The position numbers and the translations under genes are program-made. From Fidelibacterota bacterium (GTDB taxonomy: Bacteria; Fidelibacterota; Marinisomatia; SCGC-AAA003-L08; TS1B11): a stretch of 36,383 bases of DNA. Below are positions 18,392 through 27,205 of the stretch, one piece after another (position 1 is the stretch's first letter; every line of letters begins with the position of its first letter). The notes beneath the pieces were generated by a model. The model was not told the origin of the DNA and did not search any database. It saw only the letters and a list, made by a program, of their open reading frames with translations. The stretch covers positions 1 to 36,383 of the forward strand of contig CP070787.1 of assembly GCA_020346745.1 (NCBI GenBank), written 5' to 3'.

Positions 18392-20225
18392 ATTACTCCC
18401 CTGGTTGCTGCCAGCGATCCTCCAAGCCCAGTCAGTCAATCTCTTTAGCATCGACATTCTTAACTCCCAATTCCTGTCGGATGAAGACCACCTCGCCCTT
18501 GAGTCAATTCTCGACAATCCGGTGAATCTGAACACTGCTACACCGGTGGATCTCTGGTTTCTAAACGATTCCCTGGTCAGCGTCCTGATGGCAGCCAGAC
18601 AGTCCGGTCCGTTTCGCGATTGGAAAGAGGTAGCCCAGCGCACATCATTAGCGAAAGCCAGCATTCAAGCGTTACGTCAACTTCTGGAACTACCCTTGAA
18701 TCAGCGTATCCAGGGCCGATTGTCCACTCGTATCGTGACGAGTGGGACGGATGAGCGAATACGCACGCGTCTGAACCTCGATGGTGATCGTTGGACCCTC
18801 CAATGGGTTGCTCAACGCGATCCCGGTGAATATCACCTTGCAGACCTTTCAGATTTAAGTGCCAGAATTGATTGGGGAGCCACCAGCATATATCTTGGAG
18901 CCCACCGCGTTACCTGGGGACTAGGTCTGGTATTAGGCCGTGAGTTTCCTACTCCCCGTGGAGCAAGCCTTTTGCGGCCTATTTCCAAAGTTCTTTCTAT
19001 ACGAAAAGGATATAGCAACAGCAACACCGGAGTTCTCCGGGGCATCAGTATTCAACATCAATGGATGCGGCTAAAATTTATATCCGGATATTGTTTCCAA
19101 GGAGCAGACATCTCGATTGAAACTGATGGTTACCCACGGGTGATAGCCTATCGCACGCATACCGAAACAGCTCTTACTACCCGCGAGGCACTCCCTTATC
19201 TTGGAGCAACAGTTTCAGTGGGGCACTGGAAGTTCGGTGGCCTGGCTGCGTGGCATGATCTTCAGTCCACATCAACCACTCCCGGCGTACAGCAACTAAT
19301 CTATTCCCTTTACACGGAACGCACCTTCCAAAACCATCTGGGTAAATGGCATATCAGCCATGAAGAGGCACGGCGGACCACGGATCGGGCAGAGTCGCGA
19401 GCTGATGGAGGAGCGCGGCAGACCCGTCTCATGTTCATAAAGCGGCCCGCCCTGAAGGATAGTCAAATGCGGCTAACCCTCATGTATCGCCATTACCCTT
19501 CGGATTGGACACCCCTGCGAGGTCGCCTGGTGGGTAATCAGGCAAGCCGAGGAAATGAAGCCGGGTGGTTTTTAGTCTGGCAGTGGCACTATAGATTCTT
19601 AAAGATCACTGGTCATCTGGACAGCTATCACGAGATAGAATCCCGAGAACTTCAGCTCTGGCCCAGTAACGGTTGGGAATCGGGTTTGGCGGTTGCGGTC
19701 AGGTGGCGCCCACTAGAGGCCTCTCTGAACTATCGCGAATATGAGGACGTCGGATATATGGGATCCCAGAACCCATACGGCCTGGACATCCTGCAGAGGG
19801 AGGTGAGCGCTGGACGGTATCTGCGCTTTTCTCTCTCCTATGTACTTTCCCGGAACCTTACTGCCCGATGCATGACTGTGATAACCGGGTCCGATGCAGG
19901 TGAAAAGCAAGGCGGGGGTGAAACTTTAGGTGGCAGTCTGCGTTACCGCCTGCAAACAGATGCTATTCTCACGATAGGAGCCAACAGATTCAAAACAGAT
20001 GGCTGGGACCTTCGAATCTATACCTATGAAGAGGGCTTGCCGGGTGAATTCAATTTCCAGCCGTTGTTCGGACGCGGTGTGAGGGTCTACGGGAAACTAT
20101 CGCTGCCAATTGGGGAAGGACTGGTCTCGCTCCGCGCGGCACAGCAGTGGCGCTCCACCGATCAAAGCCGTACGGAGACAAAGTCACACCTGCAATTGGG
20201 TATCCAGATGGATATTGCACTCTAG
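18378..20225 (+). CDS. Exported protein: ComEA-like HhH domain plus predicted outer-membrane barrel
   Basis: 615 residues from a TTG start at 18378 that overlaps the upstream stop region. Residues 1-18 form a short signal peptide (LLPWLLPAILQAQ). Residues 49-104 match a helix-hairpin-helix pair of the ComEA type (NLNTATPVDLWFL, then GPFRDWKEVAQ). From about 115 on, the sequence consists of alternating strands with many aromatic and charged residues, typical of a large outer-membrane barrel (for example VSLRAAQQW and SHLQLGIQMDIAL at the end). HhH domains usually bind DNA; here the domain would sit in the periplasm, so DNA uptake or simply protein binding are both possible. The initiation codon is uncertain. 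Confidence 0.7.
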   Translation: MHFNRLLPWLLPAILQAQSVNLFSIDILNSQFLSDEDHLALESILDNPVNLNTATPVDLWFLNDSLVSVLMAARQSGPFRDWKEVAQRTSLAKASIQALRQLLELPLNQRIQGRLSTRIVTSGTDERIRTRLNLDGDRWTLQWVAQRDPGEYHLADLSDLSARIDWGATSIYLGAHRVTWGLGLVLGREFPTPRGASLLRPISKVLSIRKGYSNSNTGVLRGISIQHQWMRLKFISGYCFQGADISIETDGYPRVIAYRTHTETALTTREALPYLGATVSVGHWKFGGLAAWHDLQSTSTTPGVQQLIYSLYTERTFQNHLGKWHISHEEARRTTDRAESRADGGARQTRLMFIKRPALKDSQMRLTLMYRHYPSDWTPLRGRLVGNQASRGNEAGWFLVWQWHYRFLKITGHLDSYHEIESRELQLWPSNGWESGLAVAVRWRPLEASLNYREYEDVGYMGSQNPYGLDILQREVSAGRYLRFSLSYVLSRNLTARCMTVITGSDAGEKQGGGETLGGSLRYRLQTDAILTIGANRFKTDGWDLRIYTYEEGLPGEFNFQPLFGRGVRVYGKLSLPIGEGLVSLRAAQQWRSTDQSRTETKSHLQLGIQMDIAL

Positions 20226-20265
20226 GCAACCATCAATCTAAGTTTTTAGTGAATCGGCTTTTACA

Positions 20266-21843
20266 ATGTGCTATGGGCTTGAGATAGCGAATGAGACAGA
20301 GAAGAGGACTTTGAAGCGTATCCCATCACAAAGACACTATCTGCTCCGATATCGCAGGCTGGTTGCTGCGGCAATATTGTTACCTGCTCTCCTGCTTGCC
20401 GACGAGATAAGAGTAGCTTTCCCTAATCAGTTGCATCGACGGGTCACTCTACGCACATTCTACATAGGAAATGTAGAATACCTAAGCGGTCAAGAGCTAG
20501 CCGAGATTTTTTCCGTAAATACCTACGTGAATGATGATGTAAACAAGCTGGTGCTTTATTTCCGGGAAGGAGAGGTTAAGATCACCGCTTTCTCATCTTT
20601 CGTGGTCGTGAACGAAGAAGCCTTTCAAATGCCATTGCCCACTTACTTTGATGGACAGGAATATTTTCTTCCTGCCAGAGCCTTCTTTTCAGTGCTGGGA
20701 GCTACTGTTCTTCGGGGTGCACGATATAACGAGGCCCGAAGATCTTTTATGGGGCCCAATTCCTACACTGCGTTCAACATATTCTCCGCCAAGGTCGAAT
20801 CCAAACAGAACGGGACACTGATTAGAGTAAAGACGGGTGAGCCATTCGACACCCGCAATATCGTCCGGTATATCACCGACAACGGGTGGCTTGTCGTCCA
20901 GGTGCCCGGGGGTATAGTAGACACCCTGGCCTTGAATCGATCGAGTCTGGGTGGCATTATCAGGAATGCCTGGGGACGCCAGCTGGATAAATCCGCTGAA
21001 TTGCGATTCAAGTTAACCGACCGTGTGAATCTGCCGGAAGTGTATCAAATCAAAGGTGGCGACGAGCTGCACATTGCAATCCGCAATCCCAGCCGACCGA
21101 CGAACGATCGTTCAAATGAGATGCGCGAGCAGTGGTATCTGGACACCATTGTCATAGATCCCGGGCATGGTGGGATAGACGCAGGCACTGTAGGGAAGGG
21201 CGGATTGAAGGAAAAGACGGTAACGCTGGACGTGGGATTACGGCTGGGGCGTCTGATCAAGCGCAAGACCAGCATGAGAGTGGTCTACACTCGTGATGAG
21301 GATATCTTTATACCCCTCTGGCAGCGGACCAAGATCGCCAACGAGGCCAGTGGAAAACTCTTTATTTCCATCCATGTGAATGGGGTTAAGAACCGAGATG
21401 CCCATGGTTTCGAAACCTGGCTTTTGGCCCCGGCCAACACAGAAGAAGCAATCGAAGTGGCCAGGTTGGAGAATAGCGTAATCGCCCTTGAAGAATCCAA
21501 CCACGCCTACCAGGAATTCTCCGATGAGGCCTTGATTCTTTCTACCATGGCCCAGAGTGCCTGGATGAAGGAGAGCGAGGTATTAGCTGCTATCGTTCAG
21601 GAACAACTAGGCAAACGGTTGGATGCCCCCAACCGTGGTGTCAAACAAGCGGGATTCCTGGTATTAATTGGCGCTACCATGCCGAATGTACTGGTGGAGA
21701 CCGGATTCATCAGTAACCGCATTGAAGAGAAAAAGCTAGGCCAGAACGAGTATCGCCAACATATAGCCGAGGGGCTCTATAACGCCATCATGCTCTTCAA
21801 GGAAAAATATGAAGGGGCCATGCTTGCGGAACAGGACAAGTGA
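20266..21843 (+). CDS. N-acetylmuramoyl-L-alanine amidase (Amidase_3), exported
   Basis: 525 residues. A membrane or signal segment (RLVAAAILLPALLLA) follows about 35 polar residues. The middle (about 50-275) has a copper-amine-oxidase-like/AMIN-type wall-binding region. The C-terminal catalytic domain carries the zinc and catalytic residues of the family: His301 in IDPGHGG, Glu316 in GLKEKT, His370 in SIHVNG and Glu478 in LVETGFISN. It cleaves the bond between N-acetylmuramic acid and L-alanine in peptidoglycan, as in daughter-cell separation. The ATG at 20266 lacks a Shine-Dalgarno site; TTG at 20311, preceded by AGAAGAGG, is a credible alternative and would shorten the polar leader. Confidence 0.9.
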   Translation: MCYGLEIANETEKRTLKRIPSQRHYLLRYRRLVAAAILLPALLLADEIRVAFPNQLHRRVTLRTFYIGNVEYLSGQELAEIFSVNTYVNDDVNKLVLYFREGEVKITAFSSFVVVNEEAFQMPLPTYFDGQEYFLPARAFFSVLGATVLRGARYNEARRSFMGPNSYTAFNIFSAKVESKQNGTLIRVKTGEPFDTRNIVRYITDNGWLVVQVPGGIVDTLALNRSSLGGIIRNAWGRQLDKSAELRFKLTDRVNLPEVYQIKGGDELHIAIRNPSRPTNDRSNEMREQWYLDTIVIDPGHGGIDAGTVGKGGLKEKTVTLDVGLRLGRLIKRKTSMRVVYTRDEDIFIPLWQRTKIANEASGKLFISIHVNGVKNRDAHGFETWLLAPANTEEAIEVARLENSVIALEESNHAYQEFSDEALILSTMAQSAWMKESEVLAAIVQEQLGKRLDAPNRGVKQAGFLVLIGATMPNVLVETGFISNRIEEKKLGQNEYRQHIAEGLYNAIMLFKEKYEGAMLAEQDK

Positions 21844-21880
21844 TCCGCGTCGTGATTTCAGCTGCCGTAGTCATCGAACA

Positions 21881-22003
21881 CTATGATTCATTTCCACCGG
21901 CCGGTGGATAGAGATACTTCCCGCTACTATCGATCACCAGATAGGTCTCCATACCTAGCTGCAAGCGCGCAGCTTTTTCATTATAGCAATCCTCGTTATG
22001 CAT
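21881..22003 (-). CDS. Possible 40-residue ORF opposite the folC upstream region
   Basis: A minus-strand frame of 40 codons begins with ATG at 22003, inside the folC start, and ends at 21881. It reads without interruption and contains METYLVIDSSGKYLYPPAGG, which looks protein-like. No Shine-Dalgarno site precedes it and no family is recognised. It could be chance or the tail of an older gene. Confidence 0.18.
   Translation of the reverse strand: MHNEDCYNEKAARLQLGMETYLVIDSSGKYLYPPAGGNES
21893..21908. repeat. Perfect 16-base palindrome between amidase and folC
   Basis: TCCACCGGCCGGTGGA reads the same on both strands. It lies 50 bases after the amidase stop. It could be a protein-binding operator, part of a small palindromic repeat, or a hairpin in RNA. 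No T-run follows, so it is not a typical terminator. Confidence 0.5.
21957..21978 (+). terminator. Possible intrinsic terminator upstream of folC
   Basis: AGCTGC (21957-21962) and GCAGCT (21969-21974) form a 6-base stem around a 6-base loop, followed directly by a run of five T (21974-21978). It could end the amidase transcript. It sits only 19 bases before the folC ATG, so folC would then start its mRNA very close to its own start codon. Confidence 0.4.
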
Positions 22004-23209
22004 GCCCTGCTTGAATACTTGTTCGATTTAGAGCGAAGGGGCGTAAAACTGGGGCTCGAGCACACCCAGGAATTGCTCAGGCGGTGCGGGAATCCTCACC
22101 AGACATTGTCAATTGCCCAGATCGCAGGCACAAACGGCAAAGGCTCAACTGCCGCCATCGCAACCTACATTCTGAAGCAGCATGGTCGTAAAGTAGGTTT
22201 GTTTACCTCGCCACACCTGTGTCGTTATAACGAGCGCATTCGCGTTGACGGTCTCCCGATAGGTGATAGTTATATTATCCGATGGGTGGAGAAGCACAAA
22301 GACGATCTGGATGAGATTCCCTCCACTTTTTTCGAAGCGAATACCGCGATGGCTCTAAGCTACTTCAGGGACCGGCGGGTAGATGTGGCTATCTTGGAGA
22401 CAGGGCTGGGAGGTCGGCTGGACGCCACCACCGCCACCAACCCTAGCTGGACCGCCCTCACACCCATTGATCTGGACCACATGGATATGTTGGGTGATAC
22501 CATACATGCCATCGCCAGAGAGAAGGCAGGTATTCTGCAGTCGGGAGTACCCTGCTTTTCAGCGCCGCAATCCCAGCAGGTCAGCGAAGTAGTTCAAAAC
22601 GAAGCTGAACGCGTCGGTGCCCCGATAATATTCGTCCCCCAGGCAACAGATACCCCAGCTCCACGCAAATTGCCCGGGCGCCACCAGCAGATAAATGCTT
22701 CTGTGGCCCTGGCTCTCACCAATGCTATTCTGGGCAAGGACTTTGACAGTGAAATCGCTAACACTGCCGTCGAGTTGGCCTTCTGGCCTGGTAGATATCA
22801 GCAGGTGAGTGACCATCCCAAAGTAATTTATGATGTTGCACATAATCCTCATGGAATGGCAGCCGTTCTGACAACCATTGCCGAAGAGAAGCTAACCGGC
22901 CAGAAACGGCTGGTGCTTGCCATGCAACAAGGCAAAGAGATTGCCCGGGTCTTGAACATGCTACTACCGGAGTTTGATGCCGTAGTGCTTACGCAAACTG
23001 ATACGCGCAACTTTATTCCAGCTGCCGAATTGGCCGAGCTATCAGGGGCTGCCCATCCCCACATTCAGCAAGAGCCGATTGCCAGTAAGGCCATCCAGGA
23101 GACCCTAAAGAAAGCTAGAAAGAACGATTTTGTGGCCATATTAGGGTCGCACTACCTGGGACCTGCAGTAGCCAAGGTGTTTAAAATTTCATTTGACAAC
23201 CTAAAATAA
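21998..23209 (+). CDS. folC: Folylpolyglutamate synthase / dihydrofolate synthase (FolC)
   Basis: 403 residues, slightly short for the family. It adds glutamate to folates (and in many bacteria to dihydropteroate) using ATP, in the cytoplasm. The N-terminus YLFDLERRGVKLGL is typical. The P-loop GTNGKGST is at 44-51, followed by FTSPHLCRYNERIRVDG. ETGLGGRLDATT and TPIDLDHMDMLGDT hold the central metal- and folate-binding region, and YDVAHNPHG marks the start of the C-terminal domain. No Shine-Dalgarno site is visible before the ATG. No other folate gene is near. Confidence 0.93.
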   Translation: MHALLEYLFDLERRGVKLGLEHTQELLRRCGNPHQTLSIAQIAGTNGKGSTAAIATYILKQHGRKVGLFTSPHLCRYNERIRVDGLPIGDSYIIRWVEKHKDDLDEIPSTFFEANTAMALSYFRDRRVDVAILETGLGGRLDATTATNPSWTALTPIDLDHMDMLGDTIHAIAREKAGILQSGVPCFSAPQSQQVSEVVQNEAERVGAPIIFVPQATDTPAPRKLPGRHQQINASVALALTNAILGKDFDSEIANTAVELAFWPGRYQQVSDHPKVIYDVAHNPHGMAAVLTTIAEEKLTGQKRLVLAMQQGKEIARVLNMLLPEFDAVVLTQTDTRNFIPAAELAELSGAAHPHIQQEPIASKAIQETLKKARKNDFVAILGSHYLGPAVAKVFKISFDNLK

Positions 23210-23698
23210 ATAACTGAATTTCCAGCCAAGAGTCTCAATCCGCTGACACGGTTTCCCATTCAATTTGCTAAGTCTATGTCTTCTATACCGTTTCTCGACG
23301 TGTCAGAGCGAAAATGTTTGGGGCTGCGGGCACGGACTTTAACAGAATTTGTTGACTTGATGGATGCTGGCCGGGAACTCTGAGGCCAGAATATCATTTC
23401 AGATTTGCGGACAAAGGACCATATTTAGAAGTTAAAGGCATAAAAACACCAAATAATTAACCGCCCCTTCTTTTTCAGCTAAGCTTACAAATTCTGATAG
23501 CGGCTTGATTCCGCCAGATGCAGCACTGCCGACTGGTGTAGGCAGCATGAACGGTCGCGGCCACAAGATAAATTTTACGATGGTTTTCCCCAATCCAATT
23601 GTATGGACATCACGAGCACTGGTATATCTGGTCCTCGGCCAAGAATTAGACTTTTCCACCCTTAATGTCAGGTTATCAACGGAAGGATGCAGGCTGTC
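23210..23698 (+). other. Long non-coding gap and candidate structured leader of rho
   Basis: This is the only gene-free stretch over 300 bases. It contains several inverted repeats: CTGACACG (23243-23250) with CGTGTCAG (23299-23306); CTGGCC (23367-23372) with GGCCAG (23384-23389); GCGG/CCGC (23500-23514); CTGCC/GGCAG (23526-23545); and TGGTC/GGCCA (23629-23641). No T-rich terminator tail or tRNA is seen. Rho genes often have a long leader through which Rho limits its own expression, so an autoregulatory leader is a reasonable inference. Two short overlapping ORFs on opposite strands here do not resemble known genes. Confidence 0.45.
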
Positions 23699-24964
23699 AT
23701 GACAGAGCAACCCATCATGGATATCAGCGAATTGCAATCACTGCGGGTAAAGGACCTCACCAAGATGGCGCAGGAGCTGGAAGTGAGCGACTACTCAGGA
23801 CTGCGAAAGCATGACCTTATCCTGAAAATCCTGGAGACCCAGGCTCAGCGACAAGGGAACGTTTATGCCCGTGGAGTGTTGGAGATCATGCCGGACGGCT
23901 ACGGGTTTCTACGATCGTCCGATTTCAACTATCTCCCAGGTCCGGATGACATTTACGTTTCCCCCTCGCAAATCAAGCGGTTCGGTCTGCGTACCGGGCA
24001 CCTGATCAGCGGACAGGTTCGTCCACCCAAGGATAACGAGCGCTTTTTCGCTCTCCTCAGGGTAGATGCCGTGAATGGTATTTCACCTGAAGAAATCAAG
24101 TCATTCCCTCATTTCGTAGACTTGACCCCCCAGTTCCCCGAAGAGCATCTAGTTCTGGAGACAACTCCGAAGGAGCTAGCCATGCGCATCATCGATCTGC
24201 TGGCTCCCATTGGCAAGGGTCAACGAGGGCTCATCCCGGCTCAGCCAAAAACAGGAAAGACTATTCTGCTGCAAAAGATCGCCAACGCCATAACCCAAAA
24301 TCATCCAGACATCCATCTGATCATCCTGCTCATAGATGAACGTCCCGAGGAGGTGACAGAGATGAAGCGGAGTGTGGACGCGGAGGTTGTTTCTTCCACC
24401 TTTGATGAGCCGGCTGAGAGGCACGTACAGGTGGCGGAAATGGTACTGCAACGTGCTCGCCGTATGGTGGAAGTAGGCATGGATGTTATGATCCTGCTGG
24501 ATTCAGTCACCCGTCTTGCTCGAGCGCATAATACCGTCATCCCACACAGCGGGAAAATCCTCTCCGGCGGTGTGGATGCCAATGCGCTACAGAAACCCAA
24601 GCGCTTTTTCGGATCGGCCCGGAATGTCGACGAAGGCGGCAGCCTAACCATCATAGCAACTGCTCTGATTGATACTGGTAGCCGCATGGACGATGTGATA
24701 TTCGAGGAATTCAAAGGTACGGGAAACATGGAGCTAGTGCTGGACCGTAATCTGAGTGATCGACGCATTTACCCGGCCCTCGATATCAACAGAGCCGGAA
24801 CCAGGCGTGAAGAGAAGCTATTGAGCCGGAAGGATCTATCGCGTATCTGGATCTTGCGGCGACTACTCAATGACATGAGTGCGGTGGAAGCCATGGAGTT
24901 CCTGCTGGATCGACTCCAACGTACCAAAAAGAATCGGGAATTCCTGGACACCATGAGCGATTAA
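23699..24964 (+). CDS. rho: Transcription termination factor Rho
   Basis: About 421 residues from ATG 23699; an ATG at 23687 is in frame but its only purine-rich site (GGAAGG) touches it, whereas that site is about 11 bases from 23699. The N-terminal Rho domain ([20 protein letters not shown]) is followed by the RNA-binding cold-shock-like domain with [13 protein letters not shown]. The ATPase core has the Walker A motif AQPKTGKT (181-188), Walker [12 protein letters not shown] and [11 protein letters not shown], and the Q/R-loop region [21 protein letters not shown]. It is a hexameric RNA helicase that ends transcription of untranslated RNA. There is no long insertion, so it is a compact form. 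Confidence 0.96.
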   Translation: MTEQPIMDISELQSLRVKDLTKMAQELEVSDYSGLRKHDLILKILETQAQRQGNVYARGVLEIMPDGYGFLRSSDFNYLPGPDDIYVSPSQIKRFGLRTGHLISGQVRPPKDNERFFALLRVDAVNGISPEEIKSFPHFVDLTPQFPEEHLVLETTPKELAMRIIDLLAPIGKGQRGLIPAQPKTGKTILLQKIANAITQNHPDIHLIILLIDERPEEVTEMKRSVDAEVVSSTFDEPAERHVQVAEMVLQRARRMVEVGMDVMILLDSVTRLARAHNTVIPHSGKILSGGVDANALQKPKRFFGSARNVDEGGSLTIIATALIDTGSRMDDVIFEEFKGTGNMELVLDRNLSDRRIYPALDINRAGTRREEKLLSRKDLSRIWILRRLLNDMSAVEAMEFLLDRLQRTKKNREFLDTMSD

Positions 24965-24997
24965 ATCTAGCCTAGCAATGAGAGAAAAGAAGAGGAC

Positions 24998-25723
24998 ATG
25001 ATAGTATATCCCCCGACAGAGACGGCACGTGCAATTTGTGTGAGATTTCATACTGACCATCCGGTAGAAGCAACTCCGTATCAATTAAAAGGAGCCATCA
25101 TTCGCAGCTTCCCCAACCATTCGATCATACCATATATCAACGGGGAATACCGAGGACAGATGCGCTATCCGCGGGTTCAGGTGAAGGTACTACGCAATCA
25201 ATTGTGCATATTCGGCCTTGGAAGCGGCTACGACGTCGTCCAGGCTTTTTGTCATGATCTTGAGGAATTTGAAATAGAGGATCAGACCTACAAGGTTGTT
25301 GGAATGGACACGCCGGAGAGCGAATTACAGCTCAATCGACATGCCAGCCATTTTCACCGCTATAAATTCATTACACCTTGGGTTGCCTTAAATCGGCGCT
25401 CTCTGGCCATGTACAAAGCCCTTCTGCCAATGGAACGAGTTGCCTTCCTGAACCGCCTGCTGGTACAGAACCTACTGTTCATCGCCAGGGAACTGGGATT
25501 TAATGTCGGGTATACCCTGAGTGCCCGGGTGAAGCTCCAATCCTTGAGCCCACGAGTGGTGGAGGAGCAGGGCAGTGGTTCCTTCAAAGGCTACTTTACC
25601 TCGAACATGATTCTACCTGATTACCTGGGACTAGGCAACGGTATAACCAAAGGACTGGGTACCATCGTTCAGATTGAAGAGCAACCCATCGACAATCTAC
25701 CGGCCCCCATCACACCTGATTGA
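24998..25723 (+). CDS. Solitary Cas6b-like RAMP protein
   Basis: 241 residues. The N-terminal half (LKGAIIRSFPNHSII, then MRYPRVQVKVLRNQLCIFGLGSG at about 55-77) resembles the Cas6b N-terminal domain. The C-terminal half has YKFITPWVALN (122-132), LLVQNLLFIARELGF, FKGYFTSNMILPDYLGLG and the glycine-rich loop GNGITKGLGTI (213-223), as in the Cas6b C-terminal domain. Cas6 enzymes cut CRISPR precursor RNA. In the stretch where related proteins often carry histidines (LLHNH-like), this one reads SIIPYI, with His41 and Tyr46 as the nearest candidates, so activity is uncertain. AAGAAGAGG precedes the ATG and the gene follows rho by 33 bases. No repeats or other cas genes occur in this window. Confidence 0.8.
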   Translation: MIVYPPTETARAICVRFHTDHPVEATPYQLKGAIIRSFPNHSIIPYINGEYRGQMRYPRVQVKVLRNQLCIFGLGSGYDVVQAFCHDLEEFEIEDQTYKVVGMDTPESELQLNRHASHFHRYKFITPWVALNRRSLAMYKALLPMERVAFLNRLLVQNLLFIARELGFNVGYTLSARVKLQSLSPRVVEEQGSGSFKGYFTSNMILPDYLGLGNGITKGLGTIVQIEEQPIDNLPAPITPD

Positions 25724-25750
25724 TACTCGATCCCGAGACTACCGGCCGTT

Positions 25751-26941
25751 ATGCTGAATTTTGCAGACAGGGCAGCACGAATCGAGAGTTCCATCACCCT
25801 GGAAATGACTGCCCGGGCTGCGGAGCTGCGCACAGCCGGGGTGGACGTTATCAACCTCGCGGTCGGAGAACCGGACTTTCCCACCCCCGCCCACATCGTC
25901 GCCGCTGCCAAACAGGCAATGGATGAGGGTCATACGCGCTATACACCGGGTCCGGGAATACCAGCGTTGCGCGAGGCAATAACGGTGAAACTGGAACGAG
26001 ATAACCGGATTAGCGCTACACCCGAGCAGGTCATCGTGAGCAACGGTGGAAAGCATTCCCTGTTCAACGCCTGTTTGAGTCTATTCGACAAGGGGGACGA
26101 AGTCATCATCTTCACACCCTACTGGCTCTCATTCCCCGATCTGGTCAAACTGGCTCACGCCACACCGATATTCGTAGGGACTGACCCCGAGCGGCAATTC
26201 GAACCCCGTTTTGATGAGCTGAAGGCGAGAATTACCTCACGAACCAGAGGTATTATCATGAACTCCCCTTCCAATCCTACCGGGGGGGTATGGAGCCGAG
26301 AGGCAGTAGAGCTCATGCTTGAACTAGTCAAGGAGCACGACTTGTGGCTGCTATCCGATGAGTGCTACGAAGCGTTGTCCTACGACGAGCCCTTTGAATC
26401 GCCTGCGTCCCTCGCACCGGATGATGAGAAGATCCTAACGTTTCAGAGTTGCTCAAAAACCTACGCGATGACTGGTTGGCGAATCGGTTACATGGCAGGC
26501 CCGGTGGAGCTGGTTGAAACCATGTCCAAAATCCAGGGCCAGAGTACATCCTGCCCCAACGCTATCAGCCAAATGGCCGCGATCGCCGCCTTGACAGGAG
26601 ATCAATCCATAGTGGCTGAATATAAAGCTGCTTTCAAACGCCGACGGGGACTCATGGTAGAGAGTTTATCTCAAATCCCGGGGCTTTCCTGCCGGAACCC
26701 TGGAGGCGCCTTTTACGTTTTCCTGAATGTAAGCGGTCTATTTGGAAAGCGGGCTGACCACCAGACCATTCGAACGCCCAAAGACGTGACTGAATACTTG
26801 CTCACCGCCGTCCAGGTGGTCACTGTGAACGGCGAGGCGTTTGGCGATCAGGAACACATACGCCTGTCGTATGCTGTCTCGGACGAGGATATTACCGCCG
26901 CCGGAGAGCGCATTACTGCTGCGGTGGCACACTTGAACTAA
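25751..26941 (+). CDS. Class I/II PLP-dependent aminotransferase (aspartate aminotransferase type)
   Basis: 396 residues, full length for the fold-type I aspartate aminotransferase subgroup 1b. Landmarks: NLAVGEPDFPTP at the N-terminus, the TRYTPGPGIPALREAI segment, NSPSNPTGG for substrate carboxylate binding, LLSDECYEAL, the PLP lysine Lys236 in SCSKTYAMTGWRIGY, and an arginine in the C-terminal IRLSYAV. It transfers an amino group between aspartate (or prephenate, in related members) and a 2-oxo acid in the cytoplasm. It lies between the Cas6b-like gene and rpmE with a 27-base gap, probably on the same transcript as rho. Confidence 0.92.
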   Translation: MLNFADRAARIESSITLEMTARAAELRTAGVDVINLAVGEPDFPTPAHIVAAAKQAMDEGHTRYTPGPGIPALREAITVKLERDNRISATPEQVIVSNGGKHSLFNACLSLFDKGDEVIIFTPYWLSFPDLVKLAHATPIFVGTDPERQFEPRFDELKARITSRTRGIIMNSPSNPTGGVWSREAVELMLELVKEHDLWLLSDECYEALSYDEPFESPASLAPDDEKILTFQSCSKTYAMTGWRIGYMAGPVELVETMSKIQGQSTSCPNAISQMAAIAALTGDQSIVAEYKAAFKRRRGLMVESLSQIPGLSCRNPGGAFYVFLNVSGLFGKRADHQTIRTPKDVTEYLLTAVQVVTVNGEAFGDQEHIRLSYAVSDEDITAAGERITAAVAHLN

Positions 26942-26956
26942 GGAGAGAACCATCAT

Positions 26957-27169
26957 ATGAGAAAAGACATTCATCCCGAATACCACCTTGTCACGGTACA
27001 CTGCGCCTGCGGTAATTCTTTCCAGACAAGGTCCACGGTCAAGGAGCTGCGGGTGGAAATCTGCAATGCCTGCCACCCTTTCTTCACGGGAAAACAGAAG
27101 CTGGTGGACACCGCTGGTCGAGTAGAGAAGTACCGGCGTAAGTACAAGATCGAAACCCCGGCAGATTAG
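26957..27169 (+). CDS. rpmE: 50S ribosomal protein L31
   Basis: 70 residues. It begins [10 protein letters not shown], the hallmark start of L31, and has cysteines 16, 18, 36 and 39 (CAC, CNAC) that bind zinc, so this is the C+ zinc form. [20 protein letters not shown] is the conserved end. It belongs to the large ribosomal subunit and contacts the bridge to the small subunit. AAGGAGAG lies upstream of the ATG. Placement near rho, DUF1385 and prfA is a common order in several bacterial phyla. Confidence 0.96.
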   Translation: MRKDIHPEYHLVTVHCACGNSFQTRSTVKELRVEICNACHPFFTGKQKLVDTAGRVEKYRRKYKIETPAD

Positions 27170-27205
27170 GTCCATAGTACTGACAATCCATTGACGTTGT
27201 TGAAG

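Noticed and set aside
23193-23215. TTGACA at the end of folC as a promoter for the rho transcript
   Set aside because: The only AT-rich -10-like sequence lies too close, and no good match is found at 16-18 bases.
23505-23702. 65-codon plus-strand frame before rho
   Set aside because: No family, no Shine-Dalgarno site, and it overlaps the rho start; more likely part of the structured leader.
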